Below, one piece after another: positions 47,922 through 56,736 of a DNA stretch of 64,000 nt (position 1 is its first letter; each line of letters opens with the position of its first letter). This stretch comes from CBDCGJ01 sp965216645. GTDB taxonomy: Bacteria > Pseudomonadota > Alphaproteobacteria > GCA-2731375. The DNA is taken from contig CBDCGJ010000029.1 of the NCBI GenBank assembly GCA_965216645.1, positions 1 through 64,000 on the forward strand, given 5' to 3'. The notes beneath the pieces were generated by a model, which saw nothing but the letters and a program-made list of their open reading frames with translations, made no database searches and was not told the origin of the DNA. The translations under genes were made by a program, and so were the position numbers.

Positions 47922-48956
47922 AGACGGCAGGTAAACCTTGAACAGACTGCCCTCGCCCAAACGGCTTTCTATGGTCAGGCGGCCGCGGTGCCGGTTCACG
48001 ATATGCTTCACGATAGCCAGGCCCAGCCCGGTACCGCCGAGCATGCGGGAGCGGCCCTTGTCGATGCGGTAAAACCGCTCGGTCAGTCGCGGCAGATGTT
48101 CCGGCGCAATCCCTTCGCCATGATCGCGCACGCCGACGGCGACGCCCGGGCCGCCAATATCCGGAATCCGATCGACTTCCGCCAAGGTGACTTCGACGCC
48201 GCTACCGGATTGACCATATTTCAAAGCGTTTTCGATCAGGTTCTCGAACACCTGTATGATTTCGTCCTCTTCGCCTAGGACTTGGGGGCGCGTACTTTTT
48301 GAGATGACGTCGATTGTCATCGAACGATCCTTCGCCCGCATTTGCAGACCGTCGACGACGCTGGTCACCAGTGCCTGAATATCGATCCGATTTTCCGGTT
48401 GGATGGCTTCGTTGGCCTGGACTTTCGACAGCGACAATAGATCGTCGATCAGGCGCGCCATCCGACCCGCTTCATCGGCCATGATGCCCAAAAACCGTTT
48501 GCGCGCCTCGGCATCTTCGGAAGCCGGCCCTTGCAAGGTTTCGACAAATCCCATCAGGCTGGCCAACGGCGATCTTAATTCGTGGCTGACATTGGCGACG
48601 AATTCGGAACGCATTTTCGCCGCTTCCTTCGCCATCGTTGTCTCCCGCATCACCGCCGCGACCGCATCGTTGCCAGGCGACAGGGGCCGGCAGATTGCGT
48701 CGAAACTACGCGCCGTCGGATCGTTGAGATCGAATGAGGCGTAAGTCTCCACCCCTTTTCGCACCGCCTGTCGCGCGGCGGCGAGAACATCCGGATGACG
48801 GACGGCCAACGTCAAGTTCCGGCCCACGATATCGTCGCCGAACAACGCGTGAGCGGCAAAATTGGCAAAGCTGACATCCAGATTGTTGTCAACGATAATC
48901 ACCGGGTCGATAACGGCGTTCAGGATATCGGCAAGGTTGTTATCTATGGCGCTCAT
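47913..48956 (-). CDS. phoR: Phosphate regulon sensor histidine kinase PhoR (no membrane segment)
   Basis: About 347 residues from ATG 48956 (a GTG at 48989 is possible). A PAS domain (AVIDPVIIVDNNLDVSFANF) leads to HisKA with the phospho-His in FVANVSHELRSPLASLMGFV. The HATPase domain has ENALKYGQ (N box), VRDHGEGIAPEHLPRLTERF and GGTGLGLAIVKHIVNRHRGR. Unlike enterobacterial PhoR it shows no transmembrane helix at the N-terminus, so it would act in the cytoplasm, presumably docked on PstSCAB/PhoU. It phosphorylates PhoB under phosphate limitation. Confidence 0.93.
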   Translation of the reverse strand: MSAIDNNLADILNAVIDPVIIVDNNLDVSFANFAAHALFGDDIVGRNLTLAVRHPDVLAAARQAVRKGVETYASFDLNDPTARSFDAICRPLSPGNDAVAAVMRETTMAKEAAKMRSEFVANVSHELRSPLASLMGFVETLQGPASEDAEARKRFLGIMADEAGRMARLIDDLLSLSKVQANEAIQPENRIDIQALVTSVVDGLQMRAKDRSMTIDVISKSTRPQVLGEEDEIIQVFENLIENALKYGQSGSGVEVTLAEVDRIPDIGGPGVAVGVRDHGEGIAPEHLPRLTERFYRIDKGRSRMLGGTGLGLAIVKHIVNRHRGRLTIESRLGEGSLFKVYLPSAS

Positions 48957-49026
48957 GGAGTGAAACTTGCCAATCTTGTTCGATCTCACTTAACGTCGGA
49001 TAATTCTTTATTGGAGTTCAGTCCGT

Positions 49027-49881
49027 TTGGAACCGTTAGTCTTCGTTTCGGTCTTGGCTGCGGCAGTGATGCATGCAAGTTGGAATGCGCTTGTCAAGGT
49101 CGCAGGTGATCGGCTGTTTTCACTGGCACTGGTGATGGGGACAAGTTCGGCCATCGCGTTTCCGTTCGCGATCGCCCTTGGCTGGCCGGATCCGTCGGCA
49201 TGGATTTGGATTTGGCTCTCCGTCCTTGTGCATTTGGCCTATTATATTGGCGTCATCAATCAATATCGATACGGCGATCTGAGCCAAGTTTACCCGATGT
49301 CCCGAGGTGCGGCACCGCTTCTCGTGGCGACGATTGCATATTTCTTCGCCGGCGAAACCCTGGGCAAATCGGGATTCGTCGCCGTCGTGATCATATCGTT
49401 GGGCATTTTGGTCCTAGCTTTCCCATCCAGGAAGCAAGGTATGGTCTCCTTCAAAGGAACGCTGGTCGCCCTGTACACTGCGGCGACGATCGCCGGCTAC
49501 ACCTTTATAGACGGGATGGGAAGCCGAACCGATCCGAATGTCTGGCGTTACATTGCTTGGCTGTTCTTCCTCGAGGGGCTGCCACTTTTGTTCATTATGC
49601 TAATCATGCGTAGTCGCGCGCAGATCGCTAACGCTTGGGCGACCCAAGGTCGAAATAGCATCCTTGGTGGCGTATTATCAACAGCGGCCTACGCGCTCGC
49701 GATTTGGGCGATGTCAATCACGCCCATGGCGGCTGTTTCCGCGCTTCGGGAGACCAGTGTCATTTTTGCGACGTTGATCGGCACCTATATCATCAAGGAA
49801 TCCCTCGGACCCCGCCGAATTGCTGCTTCCATATTGGTCACGATCGGGGTGATTTGCCTGCAGGTTTTCGGTCAAAACTGA
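49027..49881 (+). CDS. DMT (EamA) family transporter
   Basis: 284 residues, about ten membrane segments in two EamA repeats. VSVLAAAVMHASWNALVKVA opens the first; DLSQVYPMSRGAAPLLVATI and the second-repeat ALRETSVIFATLIGTYIIKE are conserved positions. It is a different branch from the protein at 9339. The start is a TTG at 49027 following GGAG. It is divergent from phoR and followed by tRNA-Asn. Substrate unknown. Confidence 0.88.
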   Translation: MEPLVFVSVLAAAVMHASWNALVKVAGDRLFSLALVMGTSSAIAFPFAIALGWPDPSAWIWIWLSVLVHLAYYIGVINQYRYGDLSQVYPMSRGAAPLLVATIAYFFAGETLGKSGFVAVVIISLGILVLAFPSRKQGMVSFKGTLVALYTAATIAGYTFIDGMGSRTDPNVWRYIAWLFFLEGLPLLFIMLIMRSRAQIANAWATQGRNSILGGVLSTAAYALAIWAMSITPMAAVSALRETSVIFATLIGTYIIKESLGPRRIAASILVTIGVICLQVFGQN

Positions 49882-49943
49882 AGCGGCGGCAAAATTCCCC
49901 TTCCCCCCTCGCCGATGTTTTGCTATTAGGCCCGATCACCTGA

Positions 49944-50019
<76 letters not shown>

Positions 50020-50024
50020 TTTAC

Positions 50025-50060
50025 AAAGGGCGAGCGTCGAAATCGATGGCTCGCCCTTTT
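50025..50060 (+). terminator. Rho-independent terminator after tRNA-Asn
   Basis: The stem AAAGGGCGAGC pairs with GCTCGCCCTTT across a 13-base loop and ends in a T run, six bases after the tRNA. Confidence 0.82.
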
Positions 50061-50091
50061 CCATTTGCCGATGGATGGCAACAATTCTCCA

Positions 50092-50538
50092 TTAATCCCC
50101 TCGAATGATCGCCGCCATATCCGACAGGAGTTTGACGTAATCGGCATTTAGTAAGAATTTCTCTGATTGGATTTTTCGACAGAAGCGCCCGTCAGCCGTC
50201 GTGAAGATCCTATCATTTTCCAATGCCGACGCTAAGTAGACACAGTCGTTAGCTGGGTGATCAAGGGAAATTGCCAGACGAGTGGCTGTTGCCAATAGAT
50301 TCCGAGTTGGACAAATTTCAATTGACGACTGTTCGAGGAGACGTGCCGATATCAACGCCTCCTCGCTGGACATCTCGTTACGTCGAACCTTTTTCCACAG
50401 AATGTTCGTGCATTCCGCCATCAATAAATCGGGAGCCGCCAAAGGAGATTCCTTCAACAAGACGAGCGCGTCGTCCGTCCCCTCCTCTTCGACAAGCCAT
50501 TTAATGACGACACTGGCATCGACAACCAGTTTACTCAT
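50092..50538 (-). CDS. PIN domain toxin (VapC/FitB family)
   Basis: 148-residue PIN-fold RNase toxin. The acidic metal-binding residues are in place: LVVDASVVIKWL, LLMAECTNILWKKV, LDHPANDCVYLASALE and IFTTADGRFCRKI. It overlaps the upstream antitoxin gene by 4 bases. By family, it cleaves RNA (tRNA or rRNA) when freed from its antitoxin. The pair lies beside tRNA-Asn, a common landing place for accessory genes. Confidence 0.9.
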   Translation of the reverse strand: MSKLVVDASVVIKWLVEEEGTDDALVLLKESPLAAPDLLMAECTNILWKKVRRNEMSSEEALISARLLEQSSIEICPTRNLLATATRLAISLDHPANDCVYLASALENDRIFTTADGRFCRKIQSEKFLLNADYVKLLSDMAAIIRGD

Positions 50539-50774
50539 CGTTCGTCGCGGACTTCCCGCAACAGCTGTTCGGCAGGCGTATGCAAGCGACCTTTACTCAT
50601 ACGTCGGATGTCAGCGGCAAGCTCCTCAAATGAAGGTTCCACTTCAGCCGATAGAGCTTGCTTGAGAAGTTCACGATGCTCCGCTTCGACGGTGCGCCCA
50701 TTACGCGCCGCCCGACGTTTCAGACGCAAGATAATATCGTCATCCAGCTTTCGTACCTGAAGGCTACCAGCCAT
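50535..50774 (-). CDS. FitA-like ribbon-helix-helix antitoxin
   Basis: 79 residues. The N-terminal ribbon-helix-helix (SLQVRKLDDDIILRLKRRAA, RNGRTVEAEHRELLKQAL) is of the Arc/FitA type that binds its own promoter. The C-terminal tail (ELAADIRRMSKGRLHTPAEQ) would wrap the PIN toxin encoded downstream. Confidence 0.9.
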   Translation of the reverse strand: MAGSLQVRKLDDDIILRLKRRAARNGRTVEAEHRELLKQALSAEVEPSFEELAADIRRMSKGRLHTPAEQLLREVRDER

Positions 50775-50905
50775 TTCTCACACAGCAATTCTATTTTGAC
50801 TTATTTGACATCGTCTAAATCAAAAATTGAAATGACTTCCAATTAGAGTTTGGGGGCCAGTTTGACGACTGTTCAATGGTCTTGATGAAATCGATTTAAA
50901 ATGAG

Positions 50906-50935
50906 AAGGCCGGCGCGGTTTTCCGCGCCGGCCTT
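50906..50935 (-). terminator. Hairpin terminator after the liv operon
   Basis: A perfect 13-base stem AAGGCCGGCGCGG / CCGCGCCGGCCTT with a 4-base loop, 20 bases beyond the livK stop. The T run is better on the plus strand (CTTTTTAA) than on the minus strand, so it may work in both directions. Confidence 0.7.
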
Positions 50936-50954
50936 TTTAAGCTGTTTGACTGAC

Positions 50955-52058
50955 TTAGTTGGCGTAGTCGTATTTGCCGTTGCTCCAGACATAGAAGACA
51001 TAGCCCGGCGCGGTCACATCGCCCTTCTCGTCGAAGCCGATATTGCCGAGAACCGTGTCGAACTTGTTGCTGTTCAGGCTCTTGACCACCGCGTCGAACT
51101 CGGTCGAATTGGCCTTACCGGCGGCTTGCGCCCAAGCTTGGATCGCCGCATAGGTGTAGAGCACATAACCCTCCGGCTCCACACCGGCGTCGCGGAAACG
51201 CTGAACGATATCCGAAGCGCCCGGGTTTTTGCGGGGATCGGGGCTGAAGGTCATCAAGGTCCCCTCTCCGATATCGCCGGTAATCTGCCAATACTCTTGG
51301 GTCACCAAAGCGTCACCGGAGATCAGCTGCGCTTTCAATCCTTGGTCACGCGCCTGGCGCAGGATCAAGCCGGCTTCCGTGTGATAGCCGCCGAGATAGA
51401 TAACGTCGATGCTGGACGCCTTCATTTTCGACACCAGCGCCGAATAGTCTTTCTCGCCGGCGGTATAGGCTTCGTACATGGACGCGTTCACGCCGCGCTT
51501 CTTCAATTGTGCGTTGGTTTCGTCGGCCAGGCCTTTGCCGTAGGCCGTTTTATCGTGCAGCACCGCGACATTCTTGCCGCCGAATTTGTCGGCAATGTAG
51601 TTGCCGGCGACGATGCCTTGCTGATCGTCGCGACCGCAGACGCGGTAGACGCCGGGACCGCCTTCATCGGTCAGCTTTGGGTTGGTCGACGCCGGTGAAA
51701 TCTGCACAATACCTTCCTCGTCATAGACCGCCGAGGCCGGGATCGAGGAGCCGGAACAGAAGTGCCCCGCCATGAAGACCACGCCCTTGTTGACCATTTG
51801 GTTGGCGACGCTGACCGCTTGTTTTGGATCGCAGGCATCATCCCCGATCTCCAAAACCAGTTGTTGGCCCATTACGCCGCCGGCGGCATTGATATCCTTC
51901 ACGGCCATCTCCGCCCCAGCCTTCATTTGCGCGCCGAAGGACGCGTATTGGCCGGTCATCGGACCGGCGGTCGCGATTTTGATTTCGGCTTGCGCCGTGC
52001 CCATGGCCAAGACCATGGCGGCACTCAAACCGACAATTGCGCTCGTCAGTAGTTTCAT
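50955..52058 (-). CDS. livK: Branched-chain amino acid ABC transporter substrate-binding protein
   Basis: 367-residue periplasmic binding protein with signal peptide (MKLLTSAIVGLSAAMVLAMG, cut at AQA-EIK). IKIATAGPMTGQYASFGAQM, VNKGVVFMAGHFCSGSSIPA and VAVLHDKTAYGKGLADETNA are typical of the Leu/Ile/Val-binding family. A GGAGG site precedes the ATG. It is the last gene of the livHMGF operon on the minus strand. Confidence 0.95.
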   Translation of the reverse strand: MKLLTSAIVGLSAAMVLAMGTAQAEIKIATAGPMTGQYASFGAQMKAGAEMAVKDINAAGGVMGQQLVLEIGDDACDPKQAVSVANQMVNKGVVFMAGHFCSGSSIPASAVYDEEGIVQISPASTNPKLTDEGGPGVYRVCGRDDQQGIVAGNYIADKFGGKNVAVLHDKTAYGKGLADETNAQLKKRGVNASMYEAYTAGEKDYSALVSKMKASSIDVIYLGGYHTEAGLILRQARDQGLKAQLISGDALVTQEYWQITGDIGEGTLMTFSPDPRKNPGASDIVQRFRDAGVEPEGYVLYTYAAIQAWAQAAGKANSTEFDAVVKSLNSNKFDTVLGNIGFDEKGDVTAPGYVFYVWSNGKYDYAN

Positions 52059-52164
52059 CTGATTGCCTCCGCTGTTCTGATGAAATCTCCATTAGCATTC
52101 AAGCCGTTAATTTCTAGGCTCGAATTACCGATAAGTATTGTGCAATAGGCCGTATCTGTCGACC

Positions 52165-52512
52165 TTATTTTGCGTCCCGCTGCCGCCAACCGAACGGCCC
52201 CGATGCGACATATAGCCACGGGTATTGGGCGACCATCAACCGCACCAAAACGATCCGGTAAGTCAACAAGGCAAGTCCGATCAAAACGGCGCTGGATACT
52301 ACATATCCGGTCAGTGACAATAGTTCGCCTTCGAACAGGGCGAAGGTGATGAAACGGCATCCCGCCCCCAGCAGCAGGCCGTAGGGCAGTGCCTGCCAAG
52401 CCGGCCGCCAGGTTAACGCGAGGGCCCGCCCCGTCATCATAGCGCAACCGCCGAACAGGACCACGGTAACGCCGAAGAAGACCAGGAGTGACGAGCCTAA
52501 TACCTGTTCCAT
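52165..52512 (-). CDS. DUF6867 family small membrane protein of the liv operon
   Basis: 115 residues, three to four membrane segments (SSLLVFFGVTVVLFGGCAMM, LPYGLLLGAGCRFITFALFE, YVVSSAVLIGLALLTYRIVL) and a C-terminal WLYVASGPFGWRQRDAK. This conserved protein of unknown function is regularly encoded between livF and livK in alphaproteobacteria. The position suggests an accessory subunit of the branched-chain amino acid transporter; there is no direct evidence of its role. Confidence 0.8.
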   Translation of the reverse strand: MEQVLGSSLLVFFGVTVVLFGGCAMMTGRALALTWRPAWQALPYGLLLGAGCRFITFALFEGELLSLTGYVVSSAVLIGLALLTYRIVLVRLMVAQYPWLYVASGPFGWRQRDAK

Positions 52513-52520
52513 GCCGCCCT

Positions 52521-53231
52521 CTAATGCCCGCCTTCCAGATAGGCGGCGCGAATTTCGGGATTGGCCAGCAAATCCCGGCCGGTTCCCTCCAAGATGATTT
52601 GACCATTGGCCAACACGTAACCGCGATGCGCGAGCCTTAACGCAAGATAGGCATTCTGTTCGACCAGGAAGATCGTGACGTTATCGTTTTTGTTGATTTC
52701 CTCAATCACGTTGAAGATCTGCTTGACGATCATCGGTGCTAGACCGAGCGAGGGTTCGTCCAGCAGCAGCAGTCGAGGACGCGCCATCAGGGCGCGGCCG
52801 ATCGCAAGCATTTGCTGTTCACCACCGGATAATGTGCCGGCGCGCTGAGACGCCCGATCGCGCAGAACCGGAAACAAGCGGTAAATTCGGTCGAGGTCCT
52901 CGGTCACATGGCTGCCGTCCGTGACTGTCGCACCCATCTGCAGGTTTTCGTAGACGGTCATGCGTGGGAACACCCGCCGGCCCTCCGGCGCCTGAGCAAT
53001 GCCACCGCGGGCGATGTCATGGGTCGGAACGCGTGTTATGTCGATGCCGTCGAATGTAATATTGCCGTTTGTTGCCTGAGGATCACCGCAGATCGTCATC
53101 AGCAACGTCGATTTGCCGGCGCCATTGGCGCCGATCAAGGTCACGATCTCACCCTGCTCGACATTGAGGTCGATACCTTTCAAGGCCTCGATCTGGCCGT
53201 AGAAGGTATGAACGCCCCGCACCTCAAGCAT
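52521..53231 (-). CDS. livF: Branched-chain amino acid ABC transporter ATP-binding protein LivF
   Basis: 236 residues from ATG 53231 (MLEVRGVHTFYGQIEALKGI). A longer open frame overlapping livG has no plausible start. Walker A is GANGAGKSTLLMTICG, the signature LSGGEQQMLAIGRALM, Walker B LLLLDEPSLGLAP, and FLVEQNAYLALRLAHRGYVL is the LivF switch region. It overlaps the livG stop by 8 bases. Confidence 0.96.
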   Translation of the reverse strand: MLEVRGVHTFYGQIEALKGIDLNVEQGEIVTLIGANGAGKSTLLMTICGDPQATNGNITFDGIDITRVPTHDIARGGIAQAPEGRRVFPRMTVYENLQMGATVTDGSHVTEDLDRIYRLFPVLRDRASQRAGTLSGGEQQMLAIGRALMARPRLLLLDEPSLGLAPMIVKQIFNVIEEINKNDNVTIFLVEQNAYLALRLAHRGYVLANGQIILEGTGRDLLANPEIRAAYLEGGH

Positions 53232-54075
53232 CGCCGTCGGTCCTTTGTTGCGCCAGATCTTCGGCGACAATGTCGGGTAGGTCCTCGTCCTCCTCTTCGC
53301 CCAGATAGGCTTTGATGACGTTCTCGTCATTGCGCACGAATTCCGGCGTGCCGTCGGAGATCTTGCGCCCGTAGTCCAAGACTACAATGTGGTCGGAGAT
53401 GCCCATCACCACGTTCATATCGTGTTCGATGAGAAGGATGCCGATGCCTTCATTGTCGCGAATATCGAGCAAAAGCTCGTTCAACTCGGCCGACTCGCGT
53501 GGGTTCAATCCGGCGGCGGGCTCGTCGAGGCACAGCAGGATCGGTTCCATGCACATACAGCGGGCGATCTCAAGTCGCCGCTGTGCGCCATAGGGCAAAT
53601 TTCCGGCTTCCCAGTCCGCCCGGTCGGTCAGGCGGGTCTTGTCGAGCCAGCGGATCGCCAATTCGATCGCTTGCGCTTCAGCTTTGCGATAGCTCGGCAA
53701 TCCCAGCAAACCGGCGATCGACCAACCGGACGCGCGCATCAGTTTGTTGTGTTGGGCGACGATCAGGTTTTCCAGTACGGTCATCTTGTCGAACAATCTG
53801 ATGTTCTGGAAAGTCCTGGCCACATTGGCCTGCTGCGCCACCCGGAAGCCTTCCATCCGCTCCATATACATCACGCCGGTCGGATGGTTCAGCGCCAAGC
53901 GGCCGACCGATGGTCTATAGAACCCGGTTAAGCAATTGAAAACCGTTGTCTTGCCGGCACCGTTCGGTCCGATGATCGCCGTGATTTCCTGGTTGGCGGC
54001 TTCAAACGACAGATCATCGATGGCGACCAGCCCGCCGAAGCGCATCGTCAAATGTTCGACCTGCAACAGGCTCAC
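53224..54075 (-). CDS. livG: Branched-chain amino acid ABC transporter ATP-binding protein LivG
   Basis: 283 residues. Walker A is GPNGAGKTTVFNCLTGFYRP; VARTFQNIRLFDKMTVLENL is the Q-loop. The signature region is degenerate (NLPYGAQRRLEIARCM), as usual in LivG, and Walker B is LLCLDEPAAGLNPRE. It has a C-terminal acidic tail (YLGEEEDEDLPDIVAEDLAQ) longer than in E. coli LivG. Coupled to livM by a 4-base overlap. Confidence 0.96.
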   Translation of the reverse strand: MSLLQVEHLTMRFGGLVAIDDLSFEAANQEITAIIGPNGAGKTTVFNCLTGFYRPSVGRLALNHPTGVMYMERMEGFRVAQQANVARTFQNIRLFDKMTVLENLIVAQHNKLMRASGWSIAGLLGLPSYRKAEAQAIELAIRWLDKTRLTDRADWEAGNLPYGAQRRLEIARCMCMEPILLCLDEPAAGLNPRESAELNELLLDIRDNEGIGILLIEHDMNVVMGISDHIVVLDYGRKISDGTPEFVRNDENVIKAYLGEEEDEDLPDIVAEDLAQQRTDGDA

Positions 54076-55382
54076 GATCCGCCACCTCCCTTGCCGTGGA
54101 GGAAGAGGGTCGGCACCCGATGCGCCAACAGTCCGCGCGGCCGCCAGATCATGATTGCCACCATGGCGCCACCGAACACCAACATTCGAAATTGCTCCAG
54201 TTCCCGGCCCAGCTCCGGCAGCACGATCAACAGGAAGGCGGCAATGACGACGCCAATCTGACTGCCCATGCCGCCAAGCACGACGATCGCCAGAATGATC
54301 GCGCTCTCGATGAAGGTGAAGCTTTCCGGACTGATGAAGCCCTGCCGCGTGGCGAAGAAGGAACCGGCGAAACCGCCGAACATGGCGCCGATGCCGAAGG
54401 CGGTCAGTTTTGTGTTTGTGGGATTGATCCCGAGCGAACGGCTGGCAATCTCATCCTCCCGCAACGCTTCCCAGGCCCGGCCGACCGGCAGCTTGCGGAT
54501 GCGGACGGTGAAAACATTCGTGATCATGGCCAACATGAGGATCAGGAAATAAAGGAAGATCACCCGATGTTCGCCGGCATAGTCGAGGCCGAAGAATTGA
54601 TGGAAGGTCTCCCCGCCATCCTTCGAGCGGCGGGAAAACTCCAACCCGAAGAATGACGGACGGGGGATCCGTGATATCCCGTCCGGCCCATTGGTCAAGT
54701 CGTACCAGTTAAGCAGAATCAACCGGATGATTTCGCCGAAACCGAGAGTGACAATGGCCAGATAGTCGCCGCGCAGCCGCAATACCGGAAACCCGAGGAT
54801 CACGCCTGCCAACGCCGCCAAGGCACCGGCGAAAGGTAGCGCCAGCCAGAACGACACGTCCATATTCTTGGCCAGCAAGGCGAACGAATAGGCCCCGACC
54901 GCGTAGAACGCGACATAGCCGAGATCGAGCAGACCGGCGAGCCCAACCACGATGTTCAAACCCCACCCCAGCATGACGTAGATCAAGACCGAGGTGGCAA
55001 CGTCGATAACGTAGCGGTCGGAAAACGGCATGAAAGGCAAAACGATGGCAAAGACAAGCAGCGCCAGGGTCAATTGCGTTTGCTTCGTCGCCGCGAAGCG
55101 GGCGACGCGGTCTATCAAGCTATCGCCATCAGATTTAACAACGGTCTTTCGTCGTCTGCTCTGGCGGATTGCAATCAGCAACATGCGGCCAATGAAAACC
55201 ACGCCGACGACCCAAACGACTTGGTCGAAATTGAACGATAGACCTAATCCCGTCGTCTGCTCGGTCGTTCTCAACCCGACCATCGGGATGGCTAGCATGG
55301 CCGCGACGAAGGCGGTTAGCCCCGCCTCCTTGGCGGCGGCGATGAAGTCGAATTCCGGTCGGATGGCGGAGGTCTCGCGCAT
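54072..55382 (-). CDS. livM: Branched-chain amino acid ABC transporter permease LivM
   Basis: 436 residues. An N-terminal extension with extra membrane segments precedes the BPD_transp_2 permease core (LGWGLNIVVGLAGLLDLGYV, RLRGDYLAIVTLGFGEIIRL, GRAWEALREDEIASRSLGIN EAA-type loop). The end is a glycine-rich tail (HGKGGGGS). It pairs with LivH to form the channel. Confidence 0.95.
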   Translation of the reverse strand: MRETSAIRPEFDFIAAAKEAGLTAFVAAMLAIPMVGLRTTEQTTGLGLSFNFDQVVWVVGVVFIGRMLLIAIRQSRRRKTVVKSDGDSLIDRVARFAATKQTQLTLALLVFAIVLPFMPFSDRYVIDVATSVLIYVMLGWGLNIVVGLAGLLDLGYVAFYAVGAYSFALLAKNMDVSFWLALPFAGALAALAGVILGFPVLRLRGDYLAIVTLGFGEIIRLILLNWYDLTNGPDGISRIPRPSFFGLEFSRRSKDGGETFHQFFGLDYAGEHRVIFLYFLILMLAMITNVFTVRIRKLPVGRAWEALREDEIASRSLGINPTNTKLTAFGIGAMFGGFAGSFFATRQGFISPESFTFIESAIILAIVVLGGMGSQIGVVIAAFLLIVLPELGRELEQFRMLVFGGAMVAIMIWRPRGLLAHRVPTLFLHGKGGGGS

Positions 55383-55385
55383 CGC

Positions 55386-56300
55386 TCAGACTTTTTCGAT
55401 CTCGGGTTTACCTAATAAGCCATGCGGTAGAAAAATCAAAACCAGGACGAGGATGCCGAAAGTAGCCACGTCCTTATATTCAACGGTGAAATAGCCGGAC
55501 CAGAACGCCTCGATCATGCCGATTAACAGACCGCCGAGCATGGCCCCCGGCAACGAGCCGATACCGCCCAATACGGCCGCCGTGAAGGCTTTAATACCGG
55601 CGAGAAAGCCGATAAAAAAATCGATCACACCCCAATAGAGCGTTACCATCATTCCCGCGACCGCCGCCAAGCTGGCCCCCATCACGAAGGTCAGGGAAAT
55701 GGTTCGATCGACATTGATGCCCAGCAACGACGCCATGCCGCGATCTTGCTCGCAAGCGCGCTGCGCCCGGCCAAGCGCCGTGCGACCGATGAATGTCGCA
55801 AACCCGAGCATGAGGACGAACGTCGATAAAATGATGATGATCTGTAGGTAGGACAGACGGACGACGAAATCCCCTTCCTGAAACAACTCGATGCCGCCCT
55901 GGATCAACGGTTGCATCGGCTTCACCCGCGCACCCTGTAGGATCTGCACATAGTTTTGCAGGAAAATCGACATTCCGATGGCGGAGATGAGCGGCGCCAA
56001 TCGCGGTGCCTGCCGCAAGGGTCGATAGGCCACCCGTTCCAAGGTCCAGCCATAGGCGGCGGTGAACAGCATGGCGATGATGAGCACGACCAATAGGGCG
56101 AACGGGATAAATGTCGCGCCGCTCAACCCCAAGACAAGAAACGTGATGAGGGAGATGAAGGCACCGATCATGTAGATCTCGCCGTGTGCGAAATTGATCA
56201 TGCCAATAATGCCATAGACCATTGTGTAGCCGATGGCGATTAGGCCGTAAATCGACCCGAGTGTCAGACCGTTGATAAACTGCTGCAGGAAATAGGCCAT
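55386..56300 (-). CDS. livH: Branched-chain amino acid ABC transporter permease LivH
   Basis: 304 residues, eight membrane segments. NGLTLGSIYGLIAIGYTMVY, MINFAHGEIYMIGAFISLI and GRAQRACEQDRGMASLLGIN (EAA-like loop) define the family. First gene of the liv operon on the minus strand, three bases before livM. Confidence 0.95.
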   Translation of the reverse strand: MAYFLQQFINGLTLGSIYGLIAIGYTMVYGIIGMINFAHGEIYMIGAFISLITFLVLGLSGATFIPFALLVVLIIAMLFTAAYGWTLERVAYRPLRQAPRLAPLISAIGMSIFLQNYVQILQGARVKPMQPLIQGGIELFQEGDFVVRLSYLQIIIILSTFVLMLGFATFIGRTALGRAQRACEQDRGMASLLGINVDRTISLTFVMGASLAAVAGMMVTLYWGVIDFFIGFLAGIKAFTAAVLGGIGSLPGAMLGGLLIGMIEAFWSGYFTVEYKDVATFGILVLVLIFLPHGLLGKPEIEKV

Positions 56301-56341
56301 GGCAATTTATCCGAACCGGCTGGGCGTCATTGGACGGGATC

Positions 56342-56491
56342 CTACAATTCTTCGTCCCAGTGACGGAGCGTATACATCCAGCTGGGTTCGTCAACAATCC
56401 CCAGCGCAATCAAGATCGCGTAAATGCAGATAATACTGACGACGACGCAGAGTATGAAAAACCACTTCGTTTTGGATTCATCAGCAGCCAT
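56342..56491 (-). CDS. Small single-pass membrane protein (49 aa), function unknown
   Basis: From ATG 56491 (MAADESKTKWFFILCVVVSI) a charged N-terminus leads into one membrane helix (WFFILCVVVSIICIYAILIA) and a polar end WMYTLRHWDEEL. It is 41 bases upstream of livH on the same strand, so it may be the leader gene of the operon. I recognise no family. Confidence 0.5.
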   Translation of the reverse strand: MAADESKTKWFFILCVVVSIICIYAILIALGIVDEPSWMYTLRHWDEEL

Positions 56492-56736
56492 TGTTTTCTT
56501 CCCATACTTTGGTGTTATGGCGGCTAGAACGGTTCTCTCCTCACTGAGCCTGTTGAGAAGAATCCGCTCCAGAGGCCGATGCCCTCCGATTCGTTGCACC
56601 GAAGGGTAAAGTGATTTTTTCACGACCGCAATGATCAACCTTGCCGCGTCGGTTGGGTTATTTCTCTGGTGTTGACGACACGCAAGGGATATTACCTTGG
56701 CTAGAGAGACAGCGACCTGGGCTCGGAGATTTACCG

